A model generated the notes under the pieces. That model was not told the origin of the DNA. It was given only the letters and a program-made list of their open reading frames with translations, and searched no databases. 43,834 nt of DNA from an uncultured Lachnospiraceae bacterium. GTDB lineage: Bacteria > Bacillota > Clostridia > Lachnospirales > Lachnospiraceae. Shown piece by piece: positions 42,393-43,834 of the stretch. The stretch covers positions 1-43,834 of the forward strand of contig CANQDA010000029.1 of NCBI GenBank assembly GCA_947591155.1. The letters run 5' to 3'. How positions within the stretch are numbered: the stretch's first letter is position 1; the number at the start of each line of letters is the position of its first letter. The position numbers and the translations under genes were made by a program.

Positions 42393-43082
42393 ATGAAAAC
42401 AAAGAGAGCGATCTGTGTGTGTATTGCGGCGTTTATCGGCATATTAGGCGCGGTACTGACGACGGCCCATTTCCCGGTGTCCTCTGTGACTGCTTCCGGC
42501 GAGGAGAGGGAACCGTATGCGGATGAAAGTATTTCCGCAGAGGACGCACTGGAAAAACTGAAAGCCGGGAATGAAGAATATATGGAATCCCAGACGAATC
42601 CGGGAGATATCTCTCCTGAGAGGAGGAAATATACCTCTGAGAATGGGCAGAAGCCGTATGCGATCGTTCTGGCGTGTTCTGATTCCAGGGAGATCCCGGA
42701 AGCGATATTCTGTGCCGGAATCGGAGACCTCTTTGTGATCCGGGTTGCAGGCAACGTGGTCGACGAGCAGCAGCTGGGAAGTGTGGAGTATGCCGCGGAG
42801 CATCTGGGATGCCGGCTGGCAGTGGTGCTTGGACACACGCAATGCGGAGCGGTGAAGGCGGCTATGGATCATGATGCGGACGGATATATCAAATCTATTA
42901 CCGATGAGATATCTCTGGCGGTCGGGAATGAAAAAGACGAATATGAGGCGTGCTGTCTGAATGTGAAGAGAAGCGTCGAGCAGATCGACAGCAGTATCAA
43001 CGCCGGGCATATGGAAGAAGAGGGGCTTCAGGTTGTCGGGGCTGTTTATCATCTGGAAGACGGGCATGTGGAGTTTCTTTAG
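42393..43082 (+). CDS. Exported beta-class carbonic anhydrase
   Basis: A 229-residue beta-carbonic anhydrase, interconverting CO2 and bicarbonate. Zinc ligands are Cys95 and Asp97 in ACSDSR, with His148 and Cys151 in GHTQCGAV. The N-terminus is a signal peptide or anchor: basic MKTKR, hydrophobic core to about residue 24, and a possible cleavage after TAS near 35. Most bacterial beta-CAs are cytoplasmic, so this one would act outside the membrane. GGGAGAGG lies before the ATG, 45 nt after pheA. Another membrane-anchored gene follows. Confidence 0.9.
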   Translation: MKTKRAICVCIAAFIGILGAVLTTAHFPVSSVTASGEEREPYADESISAEDALEKLKAGNEEYMESQTNPGDISPERRKYTSENGQKPYAIVLACSDSREIPEAIFCAGIGDLFVIRVAGNVVDEQQLGSVEYAAEHLGCRLAVVLGHTQCGAVKAAMDHDADGYIKSITDEISLAVGNEKDEYEACCLNVKRSVEQIDSSINAGHMEEEGLQVVGAVYHLEDGHVEFL

Positions 43083-43207
43083 AAAGATTCATACGAACAT
43101 TTGGGACAAAAATCCAAAGCGCAATTATTGAGTGACAGATTTCATCCGCCGTTTGGTGGTATGCAAGCGCAAAAGAAGCCATGATCTTTTGACGAGGAGG
43201 GACGATT

Positions 43208-43834
43208 TTGAAGAGTAAAAAGAAGACGATCATCCTGATTATTCTTGTTGGAATCGTCACTTGCTGCGGCGGAATCTGGTTTTTCCTGTCAAGATATTTT
43301 TTCTATGATAAATACAACATTCATGCGCAGAGAGCAGTGATGGATACACTGAGTGAAAGGTATCATCAGGAATTTGAACTGCTGTCGACGAAATTTGAGA
43401 CAAAGGAAGTCGAGGCAGAAGGAGCAGGATGCGTACATATGTGGACCTATGCGTTTCAGGATGAGCAGGGAAGGCAGTTCCGGGCATATGAGCGCTTGTA
43501 TGGTCTAGTCGAAAAGGGCGACGGAAATTTCCACGCTTCAGATTATTTCAATTATATTGATGATACATACGGACAGCTTTGCATAGAGGAAAGCTTCAGC
43601 GACCAATTTGACCTGAGTCCATACAGGCAGGAAAAGGGCAAACAGCTTGACGAGCCGGAGTGGGAGGATTACCTGTTCACCTGCGAGAAAGACCATGCGG
43701 ATGAAACAGCAAAGCTGCTGACGGAACTCTATTCTAAGGAAACGGAGCTTTGGGACGACGGCTGTCTGAAATGTCTGGTGAAGGATGAAGAGGGAGAGAC
43801 GCTGTTTTCTTATTTCTGGTGGGATATTACGAGG
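43208..43834 (+). CDS. Membrane-anchored protein of unknown function (3' end beyond window)
   Basis: An open frame of 209 codons runs to the last base of the window without a stop, so the gene is partial. TTG at 43208 has AGGAGG 7 nt upstream and gives MKSKKKTIILIILVGIVTCCGG, a basic head and one membrane helix (about 7-30), followed by an extracytoplasmic part. The rest is acidic with many aromatic residues (MWTYAFQDEQGRQFRAYERLY, then FNYIDDTYGQ). I do not recognise the family. It resembles small Firmicute lipoprotein-like or anchored proteins by layout only. There is a 125-bp gap to the carbonic anhydrase with no terminator seen. Confidence 0.72.
   Translation, partial: MKSKKKTIILIILVGIVTCCGGIWFFLSRYFFYDKYNIHAQRAVMDTLSERYHQEFELLSTKFETKEVEAEGAGCVHMWTYAFQDEQGRQFRAYERLYGLVEKGDGNFHASDYFNYIDDTYGQLCIEESFSDQFDLSPYRQEKGKQLDEPEWEDYLFTCEKDHADETAKLLTELYSKETELWDDGCLKCLVKDEEGETLFSYFWWDITR

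Overview
The window reads as chromosome of an anaerobic Firmicute of the class Clostridia, most likely Lachnospiraceae. The evidence is the gene content: a SCIFF ranthipeptide with its radical SAM maturase next to secDF and recJ, a fused SecDF, a second EF-G-like GTPase, a fused FolB-FolK, and strong purine-rich ribosome binding sites throughout. The body is fairly GC-rich, while the intergenic promoters are AT-rich. No tRNA, rRNA, CRISPR array, prophage or transposase gene was seen.

Layout. (1) 1-11236, plus strand: the translation/RNA operon rimP-nusA-ylxR-ylxQ-infB-rbfA-nrnA-truB-ribF, then rpsO with its own promoter and a folded leader, then pnp behind a very long leader hairpin. (2) 11355-13874: a large Glu/Thr-rich lipoprotein with three SH3-like domains and a C-terminal lobe resembling TrpX-type substrate-binding proteins; a bidirectional terminator separates it from aroA. 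(3) 13968-16923, minus strand: tyrA then aroA, a prephenate dehydrogenase and EPSP synthase pair split by a 545-bp composite repeat. (4) 17197-24416: EF-G-like GTPase, a minus-strand SGNH hydrolase, scfA-scfB and secDF. (5) 24495-26768: a second copy of the composite repeat, then recJ. (6) 26935-30786, minus strand: carB and a heptad-repeat coiled-coil protein, each with a clear sigma-A promoter. (7) 31065-36245: a MATE exporter and a membrane MutS-like ATPase (probable operon), a small CmpB-like membrane protein on the minus strand, and a secreted Ig-like protein. (8) 36325-41050: a folate operon, folE-HD protein-folP-folBK-folC, behind a leader that resembles a tetrahydrofolate riboswitch. 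(9) 41217-43834: pheA, an exported beta-carbonic anhydrase, and a membrane-anchored protein running off the window end.

How the genes fit together. The first block is the standard transcription/translation maturation cluster. The aromatic genes (aroA, tyrA, pheA) cover EPSP formation and both branches from chorismate to Tyr and Phe. The folate block covers GTP to dihydrofolate except for the dihydroneopterin triphosphate dephosphorylation step (and pABA supply); the HD-domain protein inside the operon is a natural candidate for that step.

The least explained material is non-coding or modular. It comprises the composite repeat whose two modules appear in different relative orientation in its two copies, the folded RNA between scfA and scfB, the SH3/TrpX-lobe lipoprotein, a RibF without its riboflavin kinase domain, and several conserved enzymes carrying hydrophilic low-complexity insertions.
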